64,000 nt of DNA, taken from Amphimedon queenslandica. Taxonomy: Eukaryota > Porifera > Demospongiae > Haplosclerida > Niphatidae. Made by a program: the position numbers and the translations under genes. The stretch covers positions 304,836 through 368,835 of the forward strand of contig NW_003546270.1 in NCBI RefSeq assembly GCF_000090795.2, written 5' to 3'. Numbering within the stretch: position 1 is the stretch's first letter; every line of letters begins with the position of its first letter. This document shows positions 22,262-32,990 of the stretch, piece by piece. The notes beneath the pieces were generated by a model. It saw only the letters and a list, made by a program, of their open reading frames with translations. It had not been told where the DNA came from and ran no database searches.

Positions 22262-23493
22262 TTAATTGTTGATGACAATTCCATTCATACTGTCTTGAAG
22301 CTTTTGACAACCTTCTCCAAAATCTCTTTTGGCTAATACTTCTGACACTTGCTGCTGTTGCAAATCTGTGACTCTGGCATATGGCTTCAGTCCATCTAAA
22401 GAATGATGCCCAGTCCCGTCCATTATGACTTTCTCCTGCAATCCAGCATCCATCATTCTTGTGGCAGATGTAGCACGTAAACTATGATTTGACTTGTCTT
22501 CAAATGAAATCCCTGCATCTTTACACATACCTTCAGTATGCCTTTCAAAGTATGGTGGGCAATCGCACGGGCATAAAACCACTGTTTGTCTGGATCATCA
22601 CAGCTGTAATCTCCAACCATAGGCCGCAAGTAAAATGCATCACTGTCGTTACTATCTGGCTTGAATTTAGGCCTTTTCGAGATATATAAATCAAGCAAAC
22701 GTACTAAACATCAATCTTCAAGTGAGGGATTAGCAAAATGCTTGACTACCTTGTTCGGCTGCCTCTTTCTGACTTGCTTTACTCCTCCCAAGTTGTTCTT
22801 GCTTCCATTTTCTGTATACTGATAATAAGCTATCGTTTTGTGAGTCCCACGGATCAGCCTTCTCAAGTTGCGTAAACTGACTTAGATTTAACGCTCTGTG
22901 TTCATCACCGCCACGTAAACCGAAATTCAACCCACAGTAATAAAACACTGATTGCAGTAATTGAGTAGAGCTTTGGACACCCACCACCTCTTTGGGCCAA
23001 AGTCCTCCTCCTTAAAGGTTATGATACTACTACTGGTAGGATTAGTTCCAACACCATCAGAAAGCAGTGACTGAAAATGTGTATCCATCACATTATGAAG
23101 AGGACGAAAAGGACCATTTTTATATATGATATTTAAGGCCTTCATTGGTTTCTTTGTGCGAATATACCGTTGAAGTCCCGACAGCAAATTGAAGATAGTC
23201 TTAGACGGGTACTGTTCTCCATTTTGCTTCCTGGTCTCCATCACATTGGCAAAGAAAGTCACACAGTGTGCCAGGATCATCAGTAAGTAATATGTCAATG
23301 GGAAATGAACTACCATACGCTGTCCGCCATGACTCAAAGTTGGTTACTGCCCAGTTGTTACTGCGATCCGTATTAGCAGGAACAAATCCATCTTTGGCAG
23401 ATGATATTGACTCGCTTGATACTTTGGCAAAACGATTGCCCTGAGTGACAAGGATAACCTCTTCTTAGGAGAAGGCTTCTCTTTCTCGGCCAT
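22262..23493 (-). pseudogene. Crypton-like tyrosine recombinase (DUF3504 type)
   Basis: The start at 23493 (MAEKEKPSPKK) is followed after a frame change by EEVILVTQGNRFAKVSSESI and NWAVTNFESW. A core-binding region comes next (CDFFANVMETRKQNGEQYPS..TIFNLLSGLQRYIR). The catalytic part holds all expected motifs: GLRGGDEHRAL with the first arginine (about 22905), NHSLRATSATRM with the His-x-x-Arg box (about 22475), GHHSLDGLKPYAR with the second histidine and the nucleophilic tyrosine (about 22405-22380). Length is near 400 residues, normal for the family. I count about four frame breaks (near 23455, 22960, 22730 and 22490) and hardly any stops inside the pieces, so inactivation looks recent. 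Cryptons move by site-specific recombination; the same family includes host KIAA1958-like genes, but the frame breaks argue against a host gene here. Confidence 0.82.
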
Positions 23494-24394
23494 CTTTCTT
23501 TGTGCATGTGTTCAAGTAGTCTACTGCGCATGCTCGGTAAACCAATGAATAATTATTAAATGGTGTCGTTAAAAATAACAATTTGACGTGGTCTTAGAAA
23601 AGTGACATTCAGACAAAAAATTTGAAAAATTATATTATTAAATCAAAAAATTGCTCTTAAAGGTCTCCATCGATTGGTGCTTGTTGCGCATCAATGCGGC
23701 TTACCAATCTTGAGATATAAGCCTTCGTATATCGTTCTTCCTAGCAAGAAGTGGAGAAATTGCTGTAAAACCAATTTTTAATGTTTCCGTTCACTTACTG
23801 TATTACAAATCACATCACATGACTGATCACATGACTATACAAGTTTAAATGGAGAAGTTGCTTGATGGTGTTGGTACTTAGAACTCTTGTTCTATCATTG
23901 TTAAAGATAAAGACAAAGGTAAGCTTTACAGTAAGTGTGATTGATAGAGCGGTTGGAGCATTCTATTTTGTAGGCGCTCAATAAAAATGTGCATAGAATA
24001 TTGAGCGCTCGATATTTAAGTTGTAGTGTGTTACTCGTTCTCTCTTTCCTGTAGCCATCAAGCCAACTAAGGAAGAGCCAGTGACCATTCCAGTTATGGT
24101 GCGCATTCCCTTTTAGCCTCTGAGAACAAAATTAGACTATTGAGCACTTACAAAACAGACTGTATGTTTTCCTTCTATTTCTACTTGTTAGGACATAGTG
24201 CCACAGACCTAGGAAAGCGAAGACAGAACATTTAAAACAGTGTCTTACATTCATTTTTAAAAGATTATATTTATCATGATAATTATTGTCAAGATATTTG
24301 CAGGTAAAGAATGTTGACTGATCTCTCAACATCATAAAAGATTTGAGAATATGTTAGATATTTTGTCTTTATTCCTTGTAGCACAGTACATCAC
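23494..24394. other. Intergenic stretch, perhaps small exons
   Basis: A short plus-strand frame at about 23851 (MEKLLDGVGT then stop) is followed by GT..AG-like signals (CAAAGGTAAGC; TTTCCTGTAG) and AIKPTKEEPVTIPVMVRIP (about 24055-24115). This could be a remnant of a small spliced gene. I cannot name it. Confidence 0.25.
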
Positions 24395-24650
24395 TTGTTG
24401 TAGTAAGAGTTTGTGTTGCTTGTTGTGTTAGTAATATCTAATTGTATTGAAGAGATGGTAATGTGTATTGTGTTCTTATTATTAGAGTAACTTACCTTAA
24501 TAGTGTAGCATATTGTCCTTTGCTGTTATTCGGTTGTGTTGCTTGTTGTGTTAGTAATATTTAGTTGTATTGAAAAGATGGTAATGTGTATTGTGTTATT
24601 ATTAGTATAACTTAGCTTAATAGTGTAGCATTGTGTCCTTTACTGTTATA
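24395..24650 (+). repeat. Two tandem ~120-bp units, left array
   Basis: Two copies of a unit containing TTGTGTTGCTTGTTGTGTTA, GATGGTAATGTGTATTGTG and TAGTGTAGCAT.TTGTCCTTT. The same unit occurs twice in opposite orientation at 26972-27232. Confidence 0.85.
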
Positions 24651-24835
24651 CACTGCTTTTGTTACTGCTGCTGTGTTTAATACCTTTGTGAGGGAAGAAT
24701 AATAATGAAAATGTAGTTATGTTAAATTTTCTACTGTCATTAATGATTTTGAAATCAAATTCTTCATTGTTTTTGAAAACTGAGGGGAGGGCATGGAGAT
24801 GTTTAATTTTGTTTTGATTTGTGCAGAGATTCACT

Positions 24836-25398
24836 TATTGAGTGAGAGTTTCTATGTGTAGTGATGGATGTACTTGTAGAGAGATCGAGACCTGTGTTGA
24901 GTGAAAGTTCCTACGTGTAGTGATGGTGTAGAGAGATCGAGACCTGTATTGAGTGAAAGTTCCTATGTGTAGTGATGGATGTACGTGAAGAGAGATTGAG
25001 ACCTGTATTGAGTGAAAGTTCCTACTTCTAGTGATGGATGTACGTGTAGAGAGATCGAGACCTGTATTGAGTGAAAGTTCCTACTTGTAGTAATGGATGT
25101 ACGTGTAGGGAGATCGAGACCTGTATTGAGTGAAAGTTTCTACATGTAGTGATGTACGTGTAGAGAGATCGAGACCTGTATTGAGTGAAAGTTCCTACTT
25201 CTAGTGATGGATGTACGTGTAGAGAGATCGAGACCTGTATTGAGTGAAAGGTCCTACTTGTAGTAATGGATGTATGTGTAGGGAGATCGAGACCTGTATT
25301 GAGTGAAAGTTCCTACATGTAGTGATGGATGTACATGTAAAAAGATCGAGACCTGTATTGAGTGAAAGTTCCTACTTCTAGTGATGGATGTACGTGTA
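24836..25398 (+). repeat. 59-bp minisatellite, about 9-10 units
   Basis: The unit contains GAGTGAAAGTTCCTAC, AGTGATGGATGTACGTGTAG and AGAGATCGAGACCTGTATT. Copies differ at a few bases and one is shortened (around 24895). It is not a CRISPR array, since there are no unique spacers. Confidence 0.9.
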
Positions 25399-25846
25399 GA
25401 TTCTAGGGTGGGTGACATAGGAGGGACGAAAGAAGACAGAGAAAAGAGACAAGTATAGAAAGGAAGGGAGACAGAAAAAGAGTTGTCCAAAAGAACTTGA
25501 ACTGAGTGAGAGTTCAGCACAGGTTTTGTACTTAGAAGGGACACATACAGTAAGAGATTAACTGAAATCAAAAAGTGTGTGGGATGAGATGACACTTGTG
25601 AAACATGTTTTAGAAGATAGAACGACACTTAAAGAGAGTAGAAAATTTGGAGAGTGCACTAGGGTAACTTTACTCGCAAAACGAGAGAGAGAATACAACA
25701 GGTACATGTGAAGGGCTAACAAAAATTCTTAAGTGCAGTTAATAACATGGCTCACCTTACGAGATGGAGAAAGTCCTGAGACAAAGAGAGCACTGCACAA
25801 ATAAGTCAATCAGAAAGACCGGCAGTTGTGACCTTCAAGGCCACAT
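25399..25846. other. Purine-rich stretch downstream of the ADNC-GQNKNN gene
   Basis: AGGGAGACAGAAAAAGAG-type sequence, no frame recognised. It probably belongs to the same element as the gene that follows. Confidence 0.3.
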
Positions 25847-26942
25847 TTACTGCTGCTTCCTCCTCCTTTTAGGAGCTGATGGAACACCCATACTTGTCCA
25901 TGCCAGAGATGGTGCTTCAGGTTTATGGTGGGCTAATGATGAAGGCTTTGCAACAGAAGGCATGGGGCATGTCTTGTCCTTGCTGTTGTCCGGACAAAAA
26001 TTCCAAAAATTTTTCATATAAGGTACCACTGCCTTTTTGCTGATAACCCCTTTGGTAGTGTATCAGAAGGAGGCAGGGTAACATGATCTCTCAATAAACT
26101 TACTTTTCTAATTCTACTATCTATTGATTATTGAGCTAAGAAGTCTCCCAGCAGTAGTGAATCCTTCTCCAGCATGATATGGTGGATCTTTTTTATCCCA
26201 TCTATGTGCTTAAAAAACATTGCAGAAAGCGCGTCCAATCAAAGCATTGCACAATAACCTCTCCTGTGCTAGATCCAATCAATTGGGAAACATTCACAAC
26301 TGCAGAATCAACTACTTTCACAATATCCTCCATGCAACCTTCTGCAGTCTTCCTAAAAAGCTGTTTGATGAGCCCAAAGCACCAGTCTGGTGAGAACTTA
26401 GTATGCCCAACTGAAAGAAAGGAGGTCTTGATAGATTTATTCCTGTGTGTCAGTACTCTCCAGGCCAAATATTGAATAAGAGTATTATTCTTATTTTGAC
26501 CTCTACAGTTGTCAGCATTGAGATGGATCATACTAGCATTGACGCCATGGTTTTCAATGTAGTGATGGACACAGCTGACAACAGTATTGGCCCCCTTCCA
26601 TGTGTCCATTACCTCATCCACTAGGTATGTAACCTGCCTAGGGAATGCTTCACAACAAACCCCAAACAAGCCACATTTCCTTGGTGTTAAGAAGTAGATG
26701 GGACCAGGCTGCAATGGATCACTGGGGTAATGCACCTGCATTTATTGATTTTACAATGAAGATGTGTAAGGACACTAACTGACTTGTTGCGCATAGTCAA
26801 AGCTATTGAAAACTTCGACCTCCACTTGGTTCACTGGCCTTTTGATGGTTAGGTCCAGCTTTTTGATGGCTTCCCTGAAGTAATCTCTCTCCCGCCTTAC
26901 AAGATCAATATGCTCCTTTGCAGCTACTATTGCCTATGAAAA
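25847..26942 (-). pseudogene. ADNC-GQNKNN family protein (DUF7869-like), copy 1, partial
   Basis: Two spliced exons can be placed. Exon A (26933-26784, after acceptor TTTTCATAG) holds AKEHIDLVRRERDYFREAI and FDYAQQ, and ends at GTCAGT. Exon B (from 26735, after ATGCAG) holds DPLQPGPIYFLTPRKCGLFG, YLVDEVMDT.KGANTVVS, IHLNADNCRGQNKNN, QYLAWRVLTHRN, and GHTKFSPDWCFGLIKQLFRK. A frame change near 26205 leads to IDGIKKIHH, and another near 26020 to NFWNFCPDNSKDKTCPMPS with a basic C-terminus KRRRKQQ. The conserved D..ADNC.GQNKN pattern looks like an RNase H-type core, which would fit a transposase, but that is inference. I use the label DUF7869 from memory. The upstream exons seen in copy 2 are missing here. 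Confidence 0.7.
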
Positions 26943-26971
26943 CATCAAAAATTTCAGATATTACTGACACA

Positions 26972-27232
26972 ACAAGCAACACAACTGAATAACAGTAAAG
27001 GACACTATGCAACACTATTAAGGTAAGTTATACTAATAATAAGAACACAATACACATTACCATCTTTTAAATTCAATTAGATATTACTAACACAACAAGC
27101 AACTCAACTGAATAACAGTAAAGGACACTATGCTACACCATTATGGTAAGTTACTCTAATAACAATACAATACACATTACGATCTTTTCAATACAATTAG
27201 ATATTACAAACACAACAAGCACTTCAACAGGT
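26972..27232 (-). repeat. Two tandem ~120-bp units, right array (inverted)
   Basis: Reverse complement of the units at 24395-24650 (CACAACAAGCAACACAACTG, AATACACATTAC.ATCTTTT). Together the arrays frame the copy 1 gene like long inverted ends. Confidence 0.85.
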
Positions 27233-27927
27233 ACTTCTTCTAATTGTACTTGTGGCATATAATATATATATTAGGAACAGTTGTTTTAAGTTGAGTATTA
27301 TTATACAGCACAAGACATACAAGCTTCGCGTTCCGTTTGCGTTGAACGGGCATTTACTGTTAAACAGACCGTCTTTTGTCCATTTTTCTCCATACACTTG
27401 ATGCGTTGCTACCATACCATCTTTACTGTTCTTAGCCGTTCTCTAAGCGTTTCCACAATTGCATTCCGGATGGAGCAGCTTATCATCTTCCATCTTCTAT
27501 TACTACTGGCATGGCATGATAGACCACCCAAAAACGGAATAAATTCTCCTAGTACTATCATTGTTTTATAGCCATGACTCATTGCTTCCGCTATTGCCAG
27601 ATGGACTACAGGAGAGGAGGAGAGGATTCCATACACTTTGTTTGTATTTTCAATACTGTTATTTTGTATAATGTTGTTGATTGAATGAAATTTTAGCTTT
27701 TTTGATTTAAAATAATGTAATGAAACATTTTTGTAACTATGGCAATTAGGCATAGTGACATTTTGCCACACCTACCAGAAGTCAGCTAGCTAGCTACCTC
27801 GTGAGCTCCAGAACTGAGCAGGAATTGTTGCAGCAGCTATACTGAGAAGATGGTTTACTCAAGCTAAAAAAAGACAAGGATATTAAGCTTCAATAAAAGA
27901 GGACACAAGTACATAACCATTAAAAAA
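27233..27927 (-). other. Unassigned stretch with possible exon
   Basis: A minus-strand frame 27415-27224 starts MVATHQVYGEKWTKDG and contains FNANGTRS, encoded by a 20-bp word that recurs with two differences at about 31471-31490 on the other strand. A further minus frame (27771-27409) has no family pattern. Possibly the 5' part of the neighbouring element. Confidence 0.3.
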
Positions 27928-28989
27928 ATGCAGGAGAAGGAAGGATTGACAGTAACAGCTACAGGAATCCTGTACTTAAGGAAATATAGACTAACTGGTA
28001 TAATGTGTGTGTATTGTGAATTGAATTTATCAGGTAATGTAATTGAGGAACTATTGCTTAAAAACCAGGTAGTGGCAGGCCATCCAAAATTACAGCAGAG
28101 GTAAAGGACATTGTTGATAGAGAGATGGAAAGGAATGATGAAAAAACAGCATACCAGCTACATCAACTATTAAATGAAAAGCGATACAACGTATCGTTAA
28201 GAACAATTTTAAGATGCCATACCAACCTTGGTTGGACTTTCTGTAGTAGTGCATACTGCCAACTGATAAGAAATTGAAATAAAGAGAAAAGGCTAGCATG
28301 GGCAAGGGAGTACTTACATGAATGACAGACTTGCTTTAGTGATGTTGTCTGGACCGATGAAGCAACTGTTCAGGTGGCAAGTGATAAGAGGCATCCTTGC
28401 CACTGAAAAGGACGGAAACCAAACCTAAACCAAGATATAATTAGGCCATTAACAATAAATACAATATAAAAGTAGTGACAGTTACATGCATGTACAAAAA
28501 TGAATTTAATTTTACTTTAGACCAAAGCACCCACTGAAAGTCCTTGTATGGTCTGGAATAAATTTAAAGGGAAGGACAGGAATCTGTATTTTTGATAAAG
28601 TGATGGACAATTTTCAATTTGTAGAAATATTGAGTAAAACACTTCTTCCTTTTATTCAACAAACTTATCAGGATCATTGCCAATTTATGCAGGACAATGA
28701 TCTGAACCATAGTTCTTGATATGCCACAGGATTTCTTGAAGACAACAATAATACATGGTGGGAAATACCTCCTGAATTGGCTGACTGCAATCCAATGGAA
28801 ATCCTTTAGCACAAACTAAAAGAATACGTGCGAAGGGAAGTGAAACCAAAGTCTTGGGATGAACTGGTAAAGGGGATAATAAAGTTTTGGAAGATTGTGG
28901 ATGTTGTCAAGTGTACCAAATACATTAGGCATATGAGGAAAGTACTACCAAAGGTGATCGAACTAAATGGAAATGCTACTGGCTACTAA
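27928..28989 (+). pseudogene. Tc1/mariner transposase with intron-like inserts
   Basis: From 27928 the frames give YLRKYRLTG, GSGRPSKITAEVKDIVDREM, TAYQLHQLLNEKRYNVSLRT and NLGWTF (helix-turn-helix and linker). The catalytic domain follows: DVVWTDEATVQ (first aspartate, about 28350), HPLKVLVWSGI, ICIFDKVMDN, QFMQDND (second aspartate, about 28690), and ADCNPMEILWHKLKEYVRRE with the third acidic residue (about 28795). The C-terminus (YIRHMRKVLPKVIELNGNAT) ends with TAA at 28987. Between the linker and the core, and again near 28000, short AT-rich stretches interrupt the protein; the one at about 28428-28519 ends TTTACTTTAG and looks like a retained intron. In-frame stops make it dead. Confidence 0.87.
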
Positions 28990-29315
28990 AATACTCTGTC
29001 TCTCTCTTAATTTATACATGTATTATTATAGCATTAATATTAATCAATATAATGTAGAAATCAGTATAATTTCAGTAATTTTGTTTACATGCTCTATCTG
29101 TATACACATAATATTCAATATACATGTACCATAATTCCTACACATAATTATTATTGTATTTTAGATGTAATAGGTAAAATCACTTATACTGCCGTACACC
29201 AATACTACAAACACGGCCGCACCAATGGAAAACACGTGGTTCCTAATGGCTAATATGGCTCCTTTTCTTACTTTTAAACTAGAGGTATGTTTTAAAAAGC
29301 ATTTAAGTATACATA
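28990..29315. other. Noncoding flank of the Tc1/mariner element
   Basis: AT-rich, with no frame. Terminal repeats of the element were not found. Confidence 0.35.
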
Positions 29316-29902
29316 TCATTGGTACATGTGCATGTAATATAAGGTGTTAGTTCTTAAATGAAACTTGCAGGTGCTTACATCCTTGCTGTATTGACTCAAT
29401 GCATCTTTTACACAAGAACTCAAATTCATGAGGACTGTTAGTATAGAGTGAGAAGAGGTGGAACAATATTTTTCTTTAATACCATAAGTTCCACAAGAGG
29501 AAGACCAGGTAACTCTACATTCCCCAGTGGAGTGCATTGCTTTAATACATTCTTGCCAAATATGGCAATTCTCCACGCTGAAGTCGATGCTTTGCTTTCG
29601 TTTCTCATATTGTGATACTTATCAATAACCTTTTGTACAGAAAACACAGCACTTTTTTCTATTTTGTCTGATCCCAAGTAATTGCTACCATGTGCATTTA
29701 TAAGTGAAGGAGATGCTGATGAGGAACTACACGTAGTGGTAGTAATAGATTCTTGGGAACATACAAGTACATGTATGTAACTGCTGAAGGGCTGTGATGA
29801 TATGTAGTGTTTGATGGTTGGAGCATTGGTGGTGGTGTTGGGAGAGATAAAGGATAGTAGGATTGAGGATGAGGTTGGAACTGAAAATGTGACTGTATCC
29901 AA
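29316..29902 (-). pseudogene. BEN-like domain fragment
   Basis: The start at 29902 gives a serine/threonine-rich region, then SVQKVIDKYHNMRNESKAST, AWRIAIFGKNVLKQCTP.GN and LPGLPLVELMVLKKNI, and after a frame change SCVKDALSQYSKDVSTCKFH. The pattern (variable linker, then a FG..VL..CT..G....LP...L..LK core) is like BEN domains, which bind DNA or chromatin and occur in element-borne multicopy genes. At least one frameshift. The assignment is by pattern only. Confidence 0.4.
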
Positions 29903-31033
29903 AATCTCTTGATTGATGATGTAAGCTTAATTCTTTTCTATTCTTTCCAACTAATCAACCACTTGCTGTGGATATAAAGTTGTTGGAACAAGAGATGGTT
30001 AAACTGTGCTGGACTGGAATGACCTTAATGAAATCTTACCACTAATAGGTGATGGCATTGGCAATGGAGATTCTAATGGAGAAATAGGTGATGGTAATGA
30101 TTGTCAGGATGGTGATCATAATGGTGGTGATGGTAACTCCGGTGATTGTGATGGCTACGAAAATGCTAAAAAAAATGTGACAGTGATTGCAACAGAGTTA
30201 TAGATAATGATAGTGTTGAATCATGTATTGAAGACAGCATAATGGATGATTTTGGTGAAGATGGCTGTGCGGCTGTGAATGCTGTCTTAGATGCTGCTGA
30301 TGATAAGAGTGACAGGGACTGTATTGGTATAGGTTTTGAAGTTACTCTTATTATACTCCCTATATGTTTCTGTGTGCATGTTAGTGACACTGTGAGTCAT
30401 CACACGATATCATAATGCTTAAGAATACCTTTATTATTTTTGTTTTTATTTGACTATCATTTAGAGCCTTTCTACATTTAGGCTGTTTTGTACAAGTTTT
30501 CTGCTTTCGCTTCTTTTTAATACTATAATAAATAATATCAAACCTTTATATATGCAGGGATGTTTTGCCAGTTCCTTTTCTTGATTGTTCACGTAATAGT
30601 ATAATAAATACATAATAATTCTTTAAGTAGTGATGTCATGATGTCTTATGAATTTCTTCATTTGGTTCTTCAGGTAATTCTATCACAGATATGTATCATT
30701 AAACTTCAACTTCCATATGCAGTGATGTCTTACCAGTTACTTCTCCTAATTCAGTAGACAGTGCCAGTCTGTGCTCAAGCTCTTCCATTTCAGCATATGA
30801 TCTTTACAAGCAATCAGCATAAGGTAAAATATGACTACTCAAAATTACCTGACCCTTTCATTATATCACTGTACACTTTAGTACCAGCTTTCACAGTACA
30901 GGGAGAATCTGGACTACCTGCACTAATACCAGCTGATGCAACTAGCACCTTTTTGTTTCCACAATAGTGAAATTGTCTTCATCTGGCCAATAGACAAGAG
31001 ACCAATTTGCTACTTATATTATGCTTAAAGCAN
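29903..31033. other. Low-complexity and exon-like debris
   Basis: 30045-30160 is GATGGTGATAATGG-type simple sequence. At 30559-30595 and 30721-30830 two related exon-like pieces follow ATGCAG acceptors (DVLPVPFLDC and DVLPVTSPNSVDS), the second with a following GTAAAATATG. They may be duplicated exons of a lost gene. Confidence 0.3.
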
Positions 31034-31417
31034 NNNNNNNNNNNNNNNNNNNNNNNNNNNNNNNNNNNNNNNNNNNNNNNNNNNNNNNNNNNNNNNNNNN
31101 NNNNNNNNNNNNNNNNNNNNNNNNNNNNNNNNNNNNNNNNNNNNNNNNNNNNNNNNNNNNNNNNNNNNNNNNNNNNNNNNNNNNNNNNNNNNNNNNNNNN
31201 NNNNNNNNNNNNNNNNNNNNNNNNNNNNNNNNNNNNNNNNNNNNNNNNNNNNNNNNNNNNNNNNNNNNNNNNNNNNNNNNNNNNNNNNNNNNNNNNNNNN
31301 NNNNNNNNNNNNNNNNNNNNNNNNNNNNNNNNNNNNNNNNNNNNNNNNNNNNNNNNNNNNNNNNNNNNNNNNNNNNNNNNNNNNNNNNNNNNNNNNNNNN
31401 NNNNNNNNNNNNNNNNN
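31034..31417. other. Assembly gap (384 N)
   Basis: Unknown bases. Frames reported across it have no meaning. Confidence 0.99.
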
Positions 31418-31569
31418 AGCAACGTCGATACCATAATAATGGAAACAATAAAAACAGAAGTGTGGGACACCGTTCAATGCAAACGGAATGCGAAGTTTTA
31501 TTGTTTTGTACTGTAAGTACCTATGCCTGTGCTGTATAGATGAGAGTCAGGGTGGCCTGCCTTAATATA

Positions 31570-31655
31570 GTGGTCATAATAATAATAACATTAATAATAG
31601 CAATAATAATAATAATAATAATTAATAACAATGATGATAATAATAATAGTTAATG
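31570..31655. repeat. AAT microsatellite
   Basis: Interrupted (AAT)n / (ATAATA)n run ending at the left flank of a MITE. Confidence 0.85.
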
Positions 31656-31659
31656 TATA

Positions 31660-31889
31660 TGTGACCATAATTGACAAAAGGGCCCTTATGGCGGATTTTA
31701 AAATTGATCATTATAATGGAAAATATCAACCTGTGAGTGCTTTGTTGGACAATCATTGTTTCTAAAAGTTTCATGGTAACTTTTTGCATCCTGTGGAGTA
31801 ATTTTATGATTAATGGGGCTCAGGAAGTTGGGCTAGAAAGACCAATTTCACTACCCGCCATAAGGTACCTTTTGTCAATTATGGTCACA
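31660..31889. mobile_element. MITE family B, full copy
   Basis: Both 35-bp terminal repeats are present and TA lies on each side. It is closely similar to 5203-5441 except for a deletion of about 10 bp before GGCTAGAAAGACC. Confidence 0.88.
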
Positions 31890-32990
31890 TATGTATAGAG
31901 TTTAGAGAGGGAATAGGTGAGAGAGTGAGAAGCAGAAAGACATACGAAGTAGCAACAATACTAATAATAACAACAATAGTTAATGTACATGTACATGCAT
32001 GAATTGAGTTTTGAGAGGGAACAGGTAAGAGAGAGAATTACACAATAATAATAATAATTGCAGTACATGAACAATTATTGTCTACTTTTTGTTTTCTTTT
32101 TGCAGATTGTAGTCTAGTTATGGTAGTTGTTGTTGTGCATCTACGGAGAGTTTGAGTTCAGAGATGGAGAAAAATATAAAGAGAGAAGTAGACCTGTATT
32201 TGTCATTTTAGTGATGACAATGACGATGATGATGGTGATGACAATGACAATGATGGCGACGATGATGATAGTAGTACGATGATGGCAGTGATGACGATGA
32301 TGATGATAACCAGCAAGAGACTCAGCAACATGTGGATTGCAGTTGTCAATGGAATGAATGAAGGTTAGCCATGTACAAAAGAGATATTGGAATATTTCGA
32401 GAGAAGTAAGTGATGACTGCATTTGTGGATAGAGTGATACGACAACAAGACACTTATAAAATGAATCATTCAAAGAGAGTGGATGAAATTGGAGAAATAA
32501 GTGTCTATGGGAGACGGTGGTTAGAGGAAACAGCAGGTTGATGAGATAAAGCATGGAGGCTGATGAGGCATGGGCTGATGGGACTGAATACTGGACCAAA
32601 GAATTCATAGGGGGTCAGGACTGGCATACAAAATCAGGGGATTCATGTAAGGGCGAAGGACTTTGGGTTATGTGTAAGTATGGTGGACATCAGTGAAGGC
32701 TCCTCACCTGTTAGGGTTCACATTGACCAAATGACAGAGGGTTTCGAAATAGTGAGAGTGAGTGAGTGGAATAGAGACTGTTGTGTAGTGTGACCTGAAT
32801 AAAACGATATGTTTTAATTTATTTGTTTTTATTTCTGTACTGCATGAACATGTGTAAGTTGTTTCTGCAAGCAAAATATACTCATCTTTATCTGCATGGA
32901 CAGGAAAGAACTAAGGGAGTATTGACAGATAATGGGAAAAGAGGGAAAGTGGAAAATGGCCTAATTACGTGTATTATTCTTACGACGCTT
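31890..32990. other. Simple-sequence rich stretch downstream of ADNC-GQNKNN copy 2
   Basis: Contains AATAATAAT and, at about 32206-32310, interrupted GATGATGAC repeats. Phrases such as AGAGAGAAGTAGACCTGTATT resemble the minisatellite next to copy 1, which suggests that the two elements share a 3' region. No gene. Confidence 0.4.

Noticed and set aside
24836-25398. Regular repeats resembling a CRISPR array
   Set aside because: Units are contiguous 59-bp tandem copies without unique spacers, in a eukaryotic context.
25764-26475. Plus-strand frames over the ADNC-GQNKNN gene
   Set aside because: The minus strand carries the conserved motifs and splice signals.
30006-30203. Acidic/glycine-rich 65-codon frame
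   Set aside because: It is a translation of GATGGTGAT simple sequence.
30979-31539. Several long frames of 144-172 codons
   Set aside because: They only exist because the N gap carries no stop codons.
32141-32608. 155-codon minus frame with histidine/isoleucine runs
   Set aside because: Mostly the complement of GATGATGAC repeats; no family pattern.
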